DNA from: a virus
Virus record (IMG/VR): IMGVR_UViG_3300030117_004310
Coordinates: 1 to 30,044 of that record
Strand: one strand, 5' to 3'
DNA: 30,044 bases
Each line of letters opens with the position of its first letter. Within the stretch, counting starts at the first letter, position 1. The position numbers were made by a program, and so were the translations under genes. The notes beneath the pieces are model-generated. The model was given only the letters and a program-made list of their open reading frames with translations, was not told where the DNA came from and ran no database searches. Of this stretch, positions 4,257 through 14,247 are shown piece by piece.

Positions 4257-6752
4257 CTACGCGCCGTTGGCAAATTTAAAGGGCTGCTCTGCAATCGCTA
4301 AATACAAATAAGTGCCGCCATCAGCGTTTCCAAAATTGACTGCGCCACGGAACTTAAAACCATTACTTAAAAAGTCTACTATTGCTGTTGAATATGTCGC
4401 CTCGGCTTGAGGCAAATCTGCAAGAAGATAACTGTCTCGAACATTAAAAGTATCTCTTGTGCTATCGTAAATTGCCCAGTTGTCTGCTGTGTCTGTGCGT
4501 TTTACTATGAGAAAAGCGGGACGAAAACCGGTTATAACTACAGGCCCATCAGCATTGCCATTGCCTTTAAAACTACCTATTAATTGATAGGATTCTATAT
4601 CTGCGAAGCAGTATGCAACGTGACTGTTGCTTGCCTTGTTTGTGTTATTCGCAGTTCCAAGACTAAACACTGAACTTGTAGGCTCTGTGTTATTCCAATA
4701 AACGCTGTTTGTGTTATTTGCGGCGTCGCTACTCAAAACCATTTGTCCAGTTGCACCGATCGATCCGACGTAAACAGGCCAGTCTTGTGCACCGTCATCT
4801 CTGTTTTTAACGATAATCAGTCTAGGCTTTTTGCCCAAACCGTGGCCTACTGTGGCACCAGCAGTTCCATTACCAGTATAAGTTACAATGCTAAAGCCTG
4901 ACTCTTGGCTAGCCGAAACAGATGATGTAATACTTCCATCCGAATTGCTTGATGCAGAGCCTCCAGCTTTCCAGTTCCAAGCAACAAATGTTTGACTGTT
5001 TTCGTTTATCTGTCCAGCATTACCGATGGTAAATCCATCATTATCGAAACTCAGTAGAGTGTTGCTCTCCGTACCTTCTGCATAGACATCGTCTGAGCTT
5101 AAATGCTTTGTGTTTCCTCGAACAACATCATGCAGACGATGATTGTCAGCACTACCACTCCTCTGCTTGAACCATATCCAATCAGGTTGAAATGATAATC
5201 CGTCTATTTCTCGTGAGGACGAACCATCGCCTGTATATATAACAGTATCAAAGAAATCCGTTGGAGACTCTCCCTCTTCTGGGTCAATCCCCGGACTAGG
5301 CAAATTAGCTGCACAAAGTGCGAGTCCATCCGACGGTACAGGATACTTGAACAAACCTCTACCGTTGGCATCGGTATTAGCTCCCGCACTTACTGCGCCA
5401 GCAAATGTGCTGTCTTGCCCAAAATTAAGTATTGATGAGGTTGCTTGTCCGCCAGAAATAGAACCTATCCAAACAACAAGATCACCGGAATGGTCTGTGT
5501 CAGTGCTAGTAAAATCAGATGATAAAGTTATAAAACTTGTAGGATTTGACTGATTAGCTGCACTGCCATTGCCCCACTGACCATTCAAACTCCAAGTTAC
5601 TTTTGGTGGGGTGACTGTCATATCAACAAGCATCCCAACTACATCACCTGCAGACACAACAACTGAACTATCATTGTTTCCAAATACGCCAGTAAAACTT
5701 TGAAAATTCATAATAGCTCCACCAGTGTTGTAAACCAGACAATATCTGCTATTGTTGCTGTCGTGTTGAATTTTTCCAGATTGTTCTGGACTAAGACCAA
5801 AGGTAAAATCAGTGTCTGTTACATAGTGTTCTACATACCATTTAGAACCTGCCTTCAGTAAAAGCGTAGAAGTAAATGACCTTTCCATATTTCGGGCAGA
5901 AGTTCCTGCTGTTGATTCGCATTTTAAATTTCCTTGCGATAAAACTGCACCTGATTCAGCGGGTGTGCCAGCAATCTTCAAAACAGAAAAATTGTTGGTC
6001 GGTGAATCTATGACTTGATGATCCGCACCTAAGCCACTGGCGGTAAAGTCATTACCGTTGCCGCTGGTGTCGTCACCAAGTGCGCTGCTATCGCTGAAAT
6101 TAAATTTAAAACCGTTAGTGCCGTGACTTCCTGTATATTCTTTAGGTATCCAAATGCCACCAGCCTTAGTCTCTCCAAAACTTGATGCTGTTAATTGAGA
6201 GCCATTAACCATGTGCATTTCTGCTAAATAATAACTTGCATAATTATTGTCAGCATTTTCATCTCGCCCAATAGTGTGTTGCACGGCATTGCCTATGGCA
6301 TAATCCCCACCTTGACTCATATTGGCTGTTTCTGCGAATGACTGTTCAGTGCCATTAACATAAACTTTTACTTGTCCAGCAGATACCGTAGAATAGTCAG
6401 TTGTATTATGTGCTATGACTATATGATACCAAGCACTTTGGTCATTAAATGTCATATCTGTTCTAAATACACGTCCTACACCTCCAACATCCATATATAA
6501 TCCTTCAAGGCTGTTGAAAGCTATGTTTGTATTTTGACTCCCATCTAAAGCATAAAAAACAATATCATTTGACAGTCTGGCTCTTTTTATCCAAAAACTA
6601 AGTGTCCACTTTTCACGATTGCCAGCACTACTAAATGTTTTAGTTAGGTATGAGCTGTCACCACTTTCAAATCTACAGCTTTGACTTATCTCGTGCGTAT
6701 AGAATGACGTTGATGGATTATACATCCATTGTGGTGAGCCGACGATACTCAT
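4257..6752 (-). CDS. Tail spike / receptor-binding protein: LamG, SPRY-like and three C-terminal repeats
   Basis: The product is an 831-residue virion surface protein. Residues 20-225 form a LamG/concanavalin-like domain (WTLSFWIKRA, VYVNGTEQS, YYLAEMHMV). Residues 295-450 have a SPRY-like look (GSKWYVEHYV, GDVVGMLVDM, VTWSLNGQWG). Three related units of about 100 residues follow at 503-597, 621-718 and 723-826, each running from Y-TG-G or G-F-G-N-G through a P..(L/I)I(V/W)(F/V)K strand to a final strand ending A(W/Y/I). Carbohydrate binding on the host surface is expected. ATG 6752 overlaps the tail fibre stop (TAATG). Base composition is more A/T-rich than the neighbours, as often in receptor-binding genes. 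Confidence 0.8.
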   Translation of the reverse strand: MSIVGSPQWMYNPSTSFYTHEISQSCRFESGDSSYLTKTFSSAGNREKWTLSFWIKRARLSNDIVFYALDGSQNTNIAFNSLEGLYMDVGGVGRVFRTDMTFNDQSAWYHIVIAHNTTDYSTVSAGQVKVYVNGTEQSFAETANMSQGGDYAIGNAVQHTIGRDENADNNYASYYLAEMHMVNGSQLTASSFGETKAGGIWIPKEYTGSHGTNGFKFNFSDSSALGDDTSGNGNDFTASGLGADHQVIDSPTNNFSVLKIAGTPAESGAVLSQGNLKCESTAGTSARNMERSFTSTLLLKAGSKWYVEHYVTDTDFTFGLSPEQSGKIQHDSNNSRYCLVYNTGGAIMNFQSFTGVFGNNDSSVVVSAGDVVGMLVDMTVTPPKVTWSLNGQWGNGSAANQSNPTSFITLSSDFTSTDTDHSGDLVVWIGSISGGQATSSILNFGQDSTFAGAVSAGANTDANGRGLFKYPVPSDGLALCAANLPSPGIDPEEGESPTDFFDTVIYTGDGSSSREIDGLSFQPDWIWFKQRSGSADNHRLHDVVRGNTKHLSSDDVYAEGTESNTLLSFDNDGFTIGNAGQINENSQTFVAWNWKAGGSASSNSDGSITSSVSASQESGFSIVTYTGNGTAGATVGHGLGKKPRLIIVKNRDDGAQDWPVYVGSIGATGQMVLSSDAANNTNSVYWNNTEPTSSVFSLGTANNTNKASNSHVAYCFADIESYQLIGSFKGNGNADGPVVITGFRPAFLIVKRTDTADNWAIYDSTRDTFNVRDSYLLADLPQAEATYSTAIVDFLSNGFKFRGAVNFGNADGGTYLYLAIAEQPFKFANGA

Positions 6753-8560
6753 TAGCTGAACGCCAGCTGTGGTGCACCTAACAAGATGCGATTAGATGCG
6801 ACAACGATATATGGTATAATGTCAGTTGAACTGGCTGCTGTTGATAGCGTTATACCAGACCCACCAGCAGTTTCGTAGTCAGTGCCAAGCGACAAAGTGC
6901 GTGAGCCTGTACCGTCCTGAATACAAACGATGAAGCCTGATTGACCCACTGCCTCAGTCGAGGGGTTAGCCAGCGTGACGTTGCCAGTGAACGTCAACAC
7001 GAAGTTTTGATTTGTGTTGAAATCTAAAGTTACAGACCCAGTGTTGCTCGTGTCAGTATCAGTGCTGCCACGCTGCGCTGCTGTAAAAGTGTTGTTGGTG
7101 TCCTTGGCAACAATGTCAGCATCAAAGGCTTGTACATCAGATCCTATAGCTAAGCCCAGAGCTGTTCTGGCTGCTGAGGCTGACGAAGCGCCCGTGCCGC
7201 CTTTCGAGACCGCGACTTGGCCAGAAAGTTGCGCTACACCTATTGTTTTATTTGTGAGTGTCTGAGTGGCACTTGTACCCACAATCTCTTGATCGCCACC
7301 TGGCGGCAGTGTGAGGACGTTGGTTACTGACTCGCTGTGTGGTTGAGATTTTACAGTCTGACCGTGGCTGTTGCTTTCACAGTTAAATACAACTGTGCCA
7401 GGATTATCGTTGCCTTTGACAACTACCTTGCCGGTGCCGTGAGGTGCAAGGTCGATGTCTCGATTGCTCGAGGACACAATGTCTTGAGCCAGAACATCTA
7501 GCGAGCCACCCAGCTCTGGACTGGTGTCTTCAACGAGATTCGTCAGAGAGCCGGCACCGTCATTGCCAGAATAAGAAAAGTCAACGCGGATGCCATCTGT
7601 GTTGCTGAACGTGCCATTCGAAGCCAAGTGAGAGACCGGCACCTTTGTATAACCCGAGGCATCAGTGACTGCCCCAGTCACTTTGAAAAGAGCGAAGGTA
7701 GCAGCAGTGCCCTCTTTCTCGACGTGGATAATACCTCGACCAGTAGCATTGCTAGCATCATCAAAGCTTTGAACAAAACCAGATATATCCGCGCCATTGT
7801 CGTCAGCGTCGTCGAAAAACATTACTGACACAGAGCTGATCGTGCCGTTGTTAAATGCAAGTTTGCCAGCACCTGGGTCGGCGTCTGAGGTGCTATTACT
7901 AAATGTCATCTGCAGCCCGGCAGAATTGCCTGTTGCGCCTGTGTTGCCGGTAACAAGACCAAAGGCTAAGGCGAGCGCACCAGAGCTGGCTGTATAGGTC
8001 GCAGAGGCCGTAGGAGAGCCACCAGCTGCTACAGCCGACACAGAGGCGCTGACAGTGTCTATCTTGCCCTCTGTGACCGTTAAATCGCCCGAACCGTCAA
8101 AGCTTAGCAATTTGTTTTGTCGGTCAGTTGCAGAGGTTGTGAAATCAGACGTTGTAATAGTATTGGTTTCTGAAACCTTGAGAGATCTGCCTAGCTCTTC
8201 GCTGAGCTGCTGGGCAATCATTGTTAGACGGTCAAGTGCATCCTCATGCGATTCAGCTGGGAACGGGTCATTTGCAACGTAGTCTGTGCCTTGTGTTAAT
8301 GTCAGCTTTCGCAGAATCACAACAGTCTCGCCGGATGCCGGTATGTTACCACTGGTGAATGTGACGTTGCCACCTGATGCGTCACCAGCTCCGCTGACCG
8401 TGTAATGTGTCGTAAGGGTTTTAGTTGTCTCAACACCAGCTGATGAGCGTATTATCACCGCTAAATCAGCGTCGGCAAAAATCTTGAACCCGTATGCAAA
8501 CGCCGCAGTGCTGCCGTTGCCGGAATAGCTAGCCCGGTTGGTTGTGGTTGACACTGTCAT
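6752..8560 (-). CDS. Tail fibre protein with podovirus-type N-terminal attachment domain
   Basis: This protein has 602 residues. The first ~130 (ASYSGNGSTAAFAYGFKIF, LTLTQGTDYVANDPFPAES, HEDALDRLTMIAQQLSEEL) match the N-terminal virion-attachment domain common to T7-group tail fibres and many podovirus spikes. The rest is low-complexity, rich in Ser/Thr/Gly/Asp and predicted beta. It includes the 'GTSATQTLTNKTI' and 'VSKGGTGASSASAARTALGL' segments typical of fibre shafts. ATG 8560 has AAGGGAAA upstream. It likely docks the LamG spike encoded next or forms a separate fibre. Confidence 0.85.
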   Translation of the reverse strand: MTVSTTTNRASYSGNGSTAAFAYGFKIFADADLAVIIRSSAGVETTKTLTTHYTVSGAGDASGGNVTFTSGNIPASGETVVILRKLTLTQGTDYVANDPFPAESHEDALDRLTMIAQQLSEELGRSLKVSETNTITTSDFTTSATDRQNKLLSFDGSGDLTVTEGKIDTVSASVSAVAAGGSPTASATYTASSGALALAFGLVTGNTGATGNSAGLQMTFSNSTSDADPGAGKLAFNNGTISSVSVMFFDDADDNGADISGFVQSFDDASNATGRGIIHVEKEGTAATFALFKVTGAVTDASGYTKVPVSHLASNGTFSNTDGIRVDFSYSGNDGAGSLTNLVEDTSPELGGSLDVLAQDIVSSSNRDIDLAPHGTGKVVVKGNDNPGTVVFNCESNSHGQTVKSQPHSESVTNVLTLPPGGDQEIVGTSATQTLTNKTIGVAQLSGQVAVSKGGTGASSASAARTALGLAIGSDVQAFDADIVAKDTNNTFTAAQRGSTDTDTSNTGSVTLDFNTNQNFVLTFTGNVTLANPSTEAVGQSGFIVCIQDGTGSRTLSLGTDYETAGGSGITLSTAASSTDIIPYIVVASNRILLGAPQLAFS

Positions 8561-8561
8561 G

Positions 8562-11500
8562 CTATTTCCCTTTCTGTCTAAATAGAGTTTCGACAGCCTG
8601 TCGATCTTCTCGAACCGTTGCTAAGTCTTGATTGCCTGGGCGAGACAACATAATCGGCAGAGCCTCTTTATAAAATTTGGCCTCTGCGTTTTGGATAATA
8701 CCTATTTTCGTGTCATCATCAGCGCTGATGAATAACGGGTCGAGCATCACTGCTTTTAAATACTCACGGAACCTTAGACGAGTTGGCCCACGCCGACTGC
8801 CTTTGACAGTGACTGGCAAGGCAATTTCATTTTTAGCGATATTGGTAAGTTCACCACGCTGTCTTGGATCGAGCTTATAACCGTCAATAGTTTTAATATC
8901 GCGGCTTTCCTTGAGTGGTGCACCTAGTCTTATAATCTCCGCGAGGTACTGATCTACTTCACCGCCTCGGCTAATTTTAAATGGCGTCACATTATTCCAA
9001 ATAGCCTCAACTGGATTGATATCGAAAGAAATTCCGATTTCTTTTTTATTGCCGAGCATGTCGTACTGATACGCAAAGTTTTGGACTTTTTCGTTTACGT
9101 AAGGCACGTTTTGCATTTGCCGCTCCCAGTTAACAATGAATTGGTCATTAAAAAATTTAGACCAACTAGCATCCTGGGGGTTTTTGACAGTGCCAATTAA
9201 ATCATACGGCACCTCCTTGAAAGGCACGTCTGTGTCCTTCGCCTCTTCAAAAAGGCGCTGAACATCTTCCAGAGTGTAATATTGATAGGAAGCTTCGACA
9301 GTGCGCTTTTCGTTGTTTCGTAATTTTTCTATGTTTCGCACTGCAGAGCTATAAGGCATTGGCAAAGCGAGTGCCGTGCCGCCCATGAATCCATCTGTTA
9401 TAATGCTTGGGTCTCCATACTCGAAAGCTCTGGCTATAGAACCAATGCCTTGAATCATTGGCATATCGCGAAAGTAATCATAGGTTGCTAGCGTTGCTGC
9501 GCTGAGCAAGTTTTGCTTGTCTTCCGGATCATAGAAGAAAGTCTGATACCGAGCTGTGCTGGCGGCTATGCCCAGGAAAGCACTCACAGGCTCCAACCCC
9601 TGGTAACTAATGTATTTCAACGGGCCATTTGGCAGCCCAGTCTCTTTGTTGTACAGCGGCAGCGGGTCTCCCTCTTCATCGACAGGGAACCCCTCATCTC
9701 GAAATACCAGGCTATAGGGCTGCCACTTAGGCGGAAGCATACGTTGTAGCTGTTTATCTCTTGGATAAGATCCGGTTAGCTCGCCATTAATTGCCTTTTG
9801 ATGAAAATAGTACATCGTACCGCCGCCAAGCGACAAGCGACCCAAGGCACGTTGTTGAGCCTTCGCACCGTTTCGACCAAGCAAGTTATTGCGCGATTTG
9901 CTTGATAAACCGAAGCCCACTATCTGCATAAGTGGGTGTCCCTCGGCCACGCGCAGCATAGAGTTTGTAGGTGCTTTGGCGAAAGGCATAATCAATTTGC
10001 CAAGGAATGATCGCCTAAGCAAATTTGTAGATGTTCCAACAAAACTGTCGCCCAAATCAGTTGTCATAGTGATATAGCGTGACTCGGCGTCTATCTCATC
10101 GGCTGCAAATTTAGGATCGAGCAACACCATCATGCCGTCATCCATCGCTTCTTTGTCTGTCCGACCATTAGCTTTGGATCTTCGAGCCTGTCTGACGGCC
10201 TCTTCATAGAGCGCACCCCGACCACCAATCGTTTTCCAAAAATCATCGGCCATCATTAGAAAACGACCAGGCAGCCTTATCAGCCGACCCAGCCTATCGA
10301 CAGCCTCTGCCATGCCCGGTTTGGTAATATTAAGACGCTCACTATCGATAGCGCGTAATGTGCCAGCCTCTAGTTTGTTCAGCGCGTCAGCTGGTGTTTC
10401 ATCTCTAAATGTTTTGCCGGCAACGGCCAAGGCATCGCCAAAAGCTTTTGTCATGCCGAGGACGCGAGCAAACACATCCTCGAAATACAAGCCTTCAACA
10501 TCAACCTCTTTGTTGAAAGCCTTAGCGCCAGTTCTAAAAGCAGATCCATAAGCAGCCCCAGTCAAATCTGCAAAAGTGTTGTAAACCATAAAGAGCGGGG
10601 TCGCTAAACCGTTCTTCAAATGTGTTGGAAAGTAAGACAAAAGGCCATTTATGTAGACCTCCATCCAAACGTCGCTGACTTTTTGCAAGGCTGCGCCAGC
10701 TACATAATTATTTGCGTTGGCTTGTCCTCCCTCTTCTAGCGCGTCTAGATATCCTTTTGCCATTTTCTCTGCCAGCTTTGATCCGCCAGACTCATTCAGT
10801 AAAGCCTCAAGGGCTTCTTGCGGAACTTGTGCGCCAGCTGGTATTTTAAACGCTTGTAAGGCTCTAGCTATCTCAGTTTGAGCGCCTTTAGCTTTCATTT
10901 GTATGCCGGCATGTATAGACATTTGTCGACGAAACTCGACCAAAAGTTTTGGGCTGCCCTGCCCGGCTTTGATTTGTTCGGCCATCTCCTTCAACCGCCC
11001 GGCGGATTTTTGTAATAAAATCCGAGCTGCGGTCATTTCTGCTGCGTTCAAGAGTTTGCCACTTTGCTTTTTCAAAAGCTCTTTCGAGAATTTCATCTCG
11101 TCGGCCATAAGATCAAAAGCGCTGTCTAAGGTTTCTTGATTGGTTATAATACCTCGTTTTTCGGCTTCTATGGGGTTAGCAATAATTTCAGAAACGCCGT
11201 TGATGACGCGGTTTATATCCTCCCCGCCTTCAAAATTGTCGAAGTTAAAATCAATGCCTGTCGTATCGTCAACCAGTCCAGGTTCTGTTGCCATACGAAT
11301 TAGATCGTCAGCATCACCAAAAGAGGCTATGGCTGACTCACTTTCTCTTACGGTCTGGAGACCGCTTGTTGCCAGCTTTGCTTTTTTTGTAACTTCGTCA
11401 GCGTCTGTTGCTGACCGCAAATCATCAAAAGTCGGCTCAAGCTTGCCGCCCATGATTTCTCGCTCTGTTGGTTTTGCTATGGCTGAGCGAGCGTCCTGAC

Positions 11501-11801
11501 CTCTTGATTGAAACCTTTCTAGCCCTTCTGGTGAAAGCACATTGGGTGCCAGCTCAGACTGTATTTTTTCTGTCGTTTGCCCCTCTGGCAGCACTTGAGC
11601 GACAGATGGTTCAGGAACTCGCTTACCTTGCGTAACCGAACCAGGTGCTGGGTTTTGGACCGACTTGCGCACTAATTTTTCGAACAATTTGCTGACTGCG
11701 CCTGCTGGCACTATGCCATCGTCTTGCGGATTAGTGTCGGCCATGCGCCGCACCCCACCCGAGCGTAATGCCTGGGCGGCCTGTTGTCCTGGTGTTGCCA
11801 T
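8562..11801 (-). CDS. Large internal virion / DNA ejection protein (1079 aa)
   Basis: This is the largest gene in the window. Its position, last of the internal proteins and just before the fibres, corresponds to T7 gp16. The N-terminal ~170 residues are polar and disordered-looking. A hydrophobic helical stretch (NGLLSYFPTHLKNGLATPLF) lies near residue 385. Around 600-700 the segments MPFAKAPTNSMLRVAEGHP and PPKWQPYSLVFRDEG resemble domains found in large polyvalent phage proteins (LPD38-like, tentative). I see no lytic transglycosylase motif. It should be carried in the capsid and injected with the DNA. TTGGAG precedes ATG 11801, just past a terminator. Confidence 0.75.
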   Translation of the reverse strand: MATPGQQAAQALRSGGVRRMADTNPQDDGIVPAGAVSKLFEKLVRKSVQNPAPGSVTQGKRVPEPSVAQVLPEGQTTEKIQSELAPNVLSPEGLERFQSRGQDARSAIAKPTEREIMGGKLEPTFDDLRSATDADEVTKKAKLATSGLQTVRESESAIASFGDADDLIRMATEPGLVDDTTGIDFNFDNFEGGEDINRVINGVSEIIANPIEAEKRGIITNQETLDSAFDLMADEMKFSKELLKKQSGKLLNAAEMTAARILLQKSAGRLKEMAEQIKAGQGSPKLLVEFRRQMSIHAGIQMKAKGAQTEIARALQAFKIPAGAQVPQEALEALLNESGGSKLAEKMAKGYLDALEEGGQANANNYVAGAALQKVSDVWMEVYINGLLSYFPTHLKNGLATPLFMVYNTFADLTGAAYGSAFRTGAKAFNKEVDVEGLYFEDVFARVLGMTKAFGDALAVAGKTFRDETPADALNKLEAGTLRAIDSERLNITKPGMAEAVDRLGRLIRLPGRFLMMADDFWKTIGGRGALYEEAVRQARRSKANGRTDKEAMDDGMMVLLDPKFAADEIDAESRYITMTTDLGDSFVGTSTNLLRRSFLGKLIMPFAKAPTNSMLRVAEGHPLMQIVGFGLSSKSRNNLLGRNGAKAQQRALGRLSLGGGTMYYFHQKAINGELTGSYPRDKQLQRMLPPKWQPYSLVFRDEGFPVDEEGDPLPLYNKETGLPNGPLKYISYQGLEPVSAFLGIAASTARYQTFFYDPEDKQNLLSAATLATYDYFRDMPMIQGIGSIARAFEYGDPSIITDGFMGGTALALPMPYSSAVRNIEKLRNNEKRTVEASYQYYTLEDVQRLFEEAKDTDVPFKEVPYDLIGTVKNPQDASWSKFFNDQFIVNWERQMQNVPYVNEKVQNFAYQYDMLGNKKEIGISFDINPVEAIWNNVTPFKISRGGEVDQYLAEIIRLGAPLKESRDIKTIDGYKLDPRQRGELTNIAKNEIALPVTVKGSRRGPTRLRFREYLKAVMLDPLFISADDDTKIGIIQNAEAKFYKEALPIMLSRPGNQDLATVREDRQAVETLFRQKGK

Positions 11802-11813
11802 GAAAACTCCAAT

Positions 11814-11835
11814 AAAAAAGGAGCCGGGCGGCTCC
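11814..11835 (-). terminator. Rho-independent terminator inside the ejection-protein block
   Basis: On the minus strand GGAGCC (11835-11830), a GCCC loop and GGCTCC (11825-11820) form a perfect 6-bp GC-rich hairpin, followed by six T residues. It sits between the 798-residue and 1079-residue protein genes. It probably lowers expression of the fibre and lysis genes by partial termination, or implies a promoter that I cannot identify. Confidence 0.8.
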
Positions 11836-11850
11836 TCACTTTAACCTAAT

Positions 11851-14247
11851 TTACTCTAATTCTAGCTCATTGGCTACATTTGCAGCCACATTATCGGATT
11901 CTATTTGTCCTGGTCTGTAGTCTTGGTTGAGGTCTGTGTTTCTGGTGAATCCGTATCGCTCTGCGAAATCGGTGTCGATTTCATCGATGCGGGTTTGGAG
12001 CCTTGAGATGATAGAACGAACTTTCCGCTGTAAATCGGGTCGTCCTGTTCCGCGTAACGCATTGAGGTACTCTTCGCCATTTTTGTTCGCGCTCCAATCG
12101 TTGCCGACATATCCGTTCTGACTGTTAAAAAGAACGGGGTCAATAGTTAGATCGTCATCTAAGTCTAACGAATCAATAGCATTTTGTACTAATTTTGCAA
12201 ATTCTTTGTTATCAAACTCTAGATAATCAAAATTAATTAACCTGACGCCATCGCGTGTGGCTATTGGATTATATTCACCATGACCTGATGCGTCTGCCAA
12301 AATCTTAGCCAATCGCTGTGTTTCACCCTCTGAAAACTTACGCCCTATGCGTAACTCAACGCCGTTGGCATCCGCTTTCTTAGGATTGTAGAATGGTCGG
12401 TGAAACCCAACACCGTCCTGTTTCATAGCAACACCGCGAATTGCAGCATAGGCTTTCATGAGCTCTAGTGCGGCTGGCTCAACAGATCCATATTTAGGGC
12501 CACCAAACTCCCTTGGTACAGCAAGTTCAGTTTGTGTGCCGGGGCTAACCTTGCCCTCAAAATATCCCGGCGCTTCAAAATCTCCGGGCGTAGGTATGCC
12601 AAGCTCTTTGGCGACAAAGTCGTTGCCGTTTTCATCAAGAAACGCTTTTGACACTGCAACGTGATATTCTTGCTGCACCTCATATGGCGCATCAAACATT
12701 TCCGGCATATGGTTGCCGGTGCGCCCTGGTATGCTTTCCCAACTTATTTGGGCCTTGTTATTAAGCAGCGCGTCAGAATAGTCAAACGCCGCATCTTTTA
12801 CATCTATACCCTCTTTTCTAGCCTTGTCAGCGACCCATATAGCCGCTTGCACTTGTTGCGGTTCCCATCCAAGCTGATCGGCTATTCGCTTCGTTTCCTC
12901 TTCCACAAAAGTATATTGGGCGTCTGTTGGTGTGCCACTGTAGGGTGAGCCGTCAGCATTTTTAAAGCCAAATGCTCGCATCATCCACATATCTGTCGTA
13001 ACGCCCTGCACTTTGCTAGGGTCTATCTCGCGCATTAAATTGACATAAAAGTTGTTTGTTTTGCGCCCGTCCCAATCTTCTCCTTCAAAAACCTTTTGTA
13101 TGCGTTTGCTCATAGATGCTGGGAAACGACCAGTTTTTATGGGTTTACCGGCCTTGTGTTGAAGGAAGGCTTGCAACGCAAAATCAAAGTTTGTTTTGAC
13201 GCCAGTGGCAGATGACGTGATAGCGATTGCTTGGGCTAGTTTATCAGCATCATCTTTGTTCCCGCCAAGCGCATCTAATATGGCTTTCCCGCTACGCTCG
13301 TACCAGAAACGACCAGTCTCACCCTCAGCTGCCGCAGCCTCGAGATTGCGTCGCAAAGTATTTAAGGTTGCTTGCGATTTTATGTTGGGCGGGGCACCAA
13401 CGATTTGACCTGATTTTCTAACCTTTCGACCAGCGTATGAAAGCGCCGCGTTTATCGCGTCTGTTGGATCAGCCCCAGCTGTCAGCGTCACCTCGGTATC
13501 AGCTGCTCGTTGTTCAATCCTAGTGTCTGCTGCTTGGCCAGCCTCGTCTATTTTTCTAGTGGTGGCTTTCATTGCTTGAGCAAACGTATTTGTGGCACGA
13601 CGCAGTGCAGACGGACTGTTTTTTATAGCCTTGAGGGCTCGAATGATGCCATTAGTAGCAGCGCCTAACACACTGCCCTCGCCGGCTTGTACTAGGCGCT
13701 GCTTCAGCCTGTCTTCAGCGTCTGAGTCCTCGTCAATATCAAGCGCTAGGAACTCCATCACTTCCGGCAGCACTTCATAATCGCGCGCTAGCTTAATTAG
13801 GCTGCCCTCTTCCGGGTCAAAAAAAGCATCAGAGAAAGCAGATTTTGTGATGAGACCACCGGGGGATGCCACCAATCCCGCACCAAATTGCACAAAGTCT
13901 CTAGCCAGTTGCCTGGCAAATCCTTCGGGTTCTTCTACCTCTGGCAACCTGGGTGCCGGTATATCAAGTTGGATTTCTTCCCCACCGGGTCGCACAAGCC
14001 CAGACTGCGTTAAAAAATCCTCGCCAGCTTCCGTCAACAACTCAGCGCCCATGTCCATAGCGCCCTGCGCCATGTCCCTTAGCCCTCCCCCAATCACTTT
14101 ATTTATGTCATCTTTCACCTGTTGACCAGCTGCCTGAGCCTGGCTGAGAGGTACACCCATAATCTTTGGCTCTTGCTTCATACTTTGTAAAAAGCGAGCT
14201 GCCTCAGCCGTTTCATAGGCTTGGAGCTGATCGGATTCATAGCTCAT
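11851..14247 (-). CDS. Large internal virion protein (798 aa)
   Basis: The 798-residue product lies between the 613- and 1079-residue proteins and so belongs to the internal (ejectosome) set of a T7-like virion. The N-terminus is helical and Gln/Ala-rich (LSQAQAAGQQVKDDINKVIG). It has a short amphipathic region FVQFGAGLVASPGG near residue 128 and a helical Ala-rich middle. The C-terminal part is mixed and more globular (YGSVEPAALELMKAYAAIRG, VGFHRPFYNPKKAD). I recognise no enzyme motif with confidence. ATG 14247 overlaps the upstream stop (TAATG). Assignment rests on order and size. Confidence 0.65.
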   Translation of the reverse strand: MSYESDQLQAYETAEAARFLQSMKQEPKIMGVPLSQAQAAGQQVKDDINKVIGGGLRDMAQGAMDMGAELLTEAGEDFLTQSGLVRPGGEEIQLDIPAPRLPEVEEPEGFARQLARDFVQFGAGLVASPGGLITKSAFSDAFFDPEEGSLIKLARDYEVLPEVMEFLALDIDEDSDAEDRLKQRLVQAGEGSVLGAATNGIIRALKAIKNSPSALRRATNTFAQAMKATTRKIDEAGQAADTRIEQRAADTEVTLTAGADPTDAINAALSYAGRKVRKSGQIVGAPPNIKSQATLNTLRRNLEAAAAEGETGRFWYERSGKAILDALGGNKDDADKLAQAIAITSSATGVKTNFDFALQAFLQHKAGKPIKTGRFPASMSKRIQKVFEGEDWDGRKTNNFYVNLMREIDPSKVQGVTTDMWMMRAFGFKNADGSPYSGTPTDAQYTFVEEETKRIADQLGWEPQQVQAAIWVADKARKEGIDVKDAAFDYSDALLNNKAQISWESIPGRTGNHMPEMFDAPYEVQQEYHVAVSKAFLDENGNDFVAKELGIPTPGDFEAPGYFEGKVSPGTQTELAVPREFGGPKYGSVEPAALELMKAYAAIRGVAMKQDGVGFHRPFYNPKKADANGVELRIGRKFSEGETQRLAKILADASGHGEYNPIATRDGVRLINFDYLEFDNKEFAKLVQNAIDSLDLDDDLTIDPVLFNSQNGYVGNDWSANKNGEEYLNALRGTGRPDLQRKVRSIISRLQTRIDEIDTDFAERYGFTRNTDLNQDYRPGQIESDNVAANVANELELE

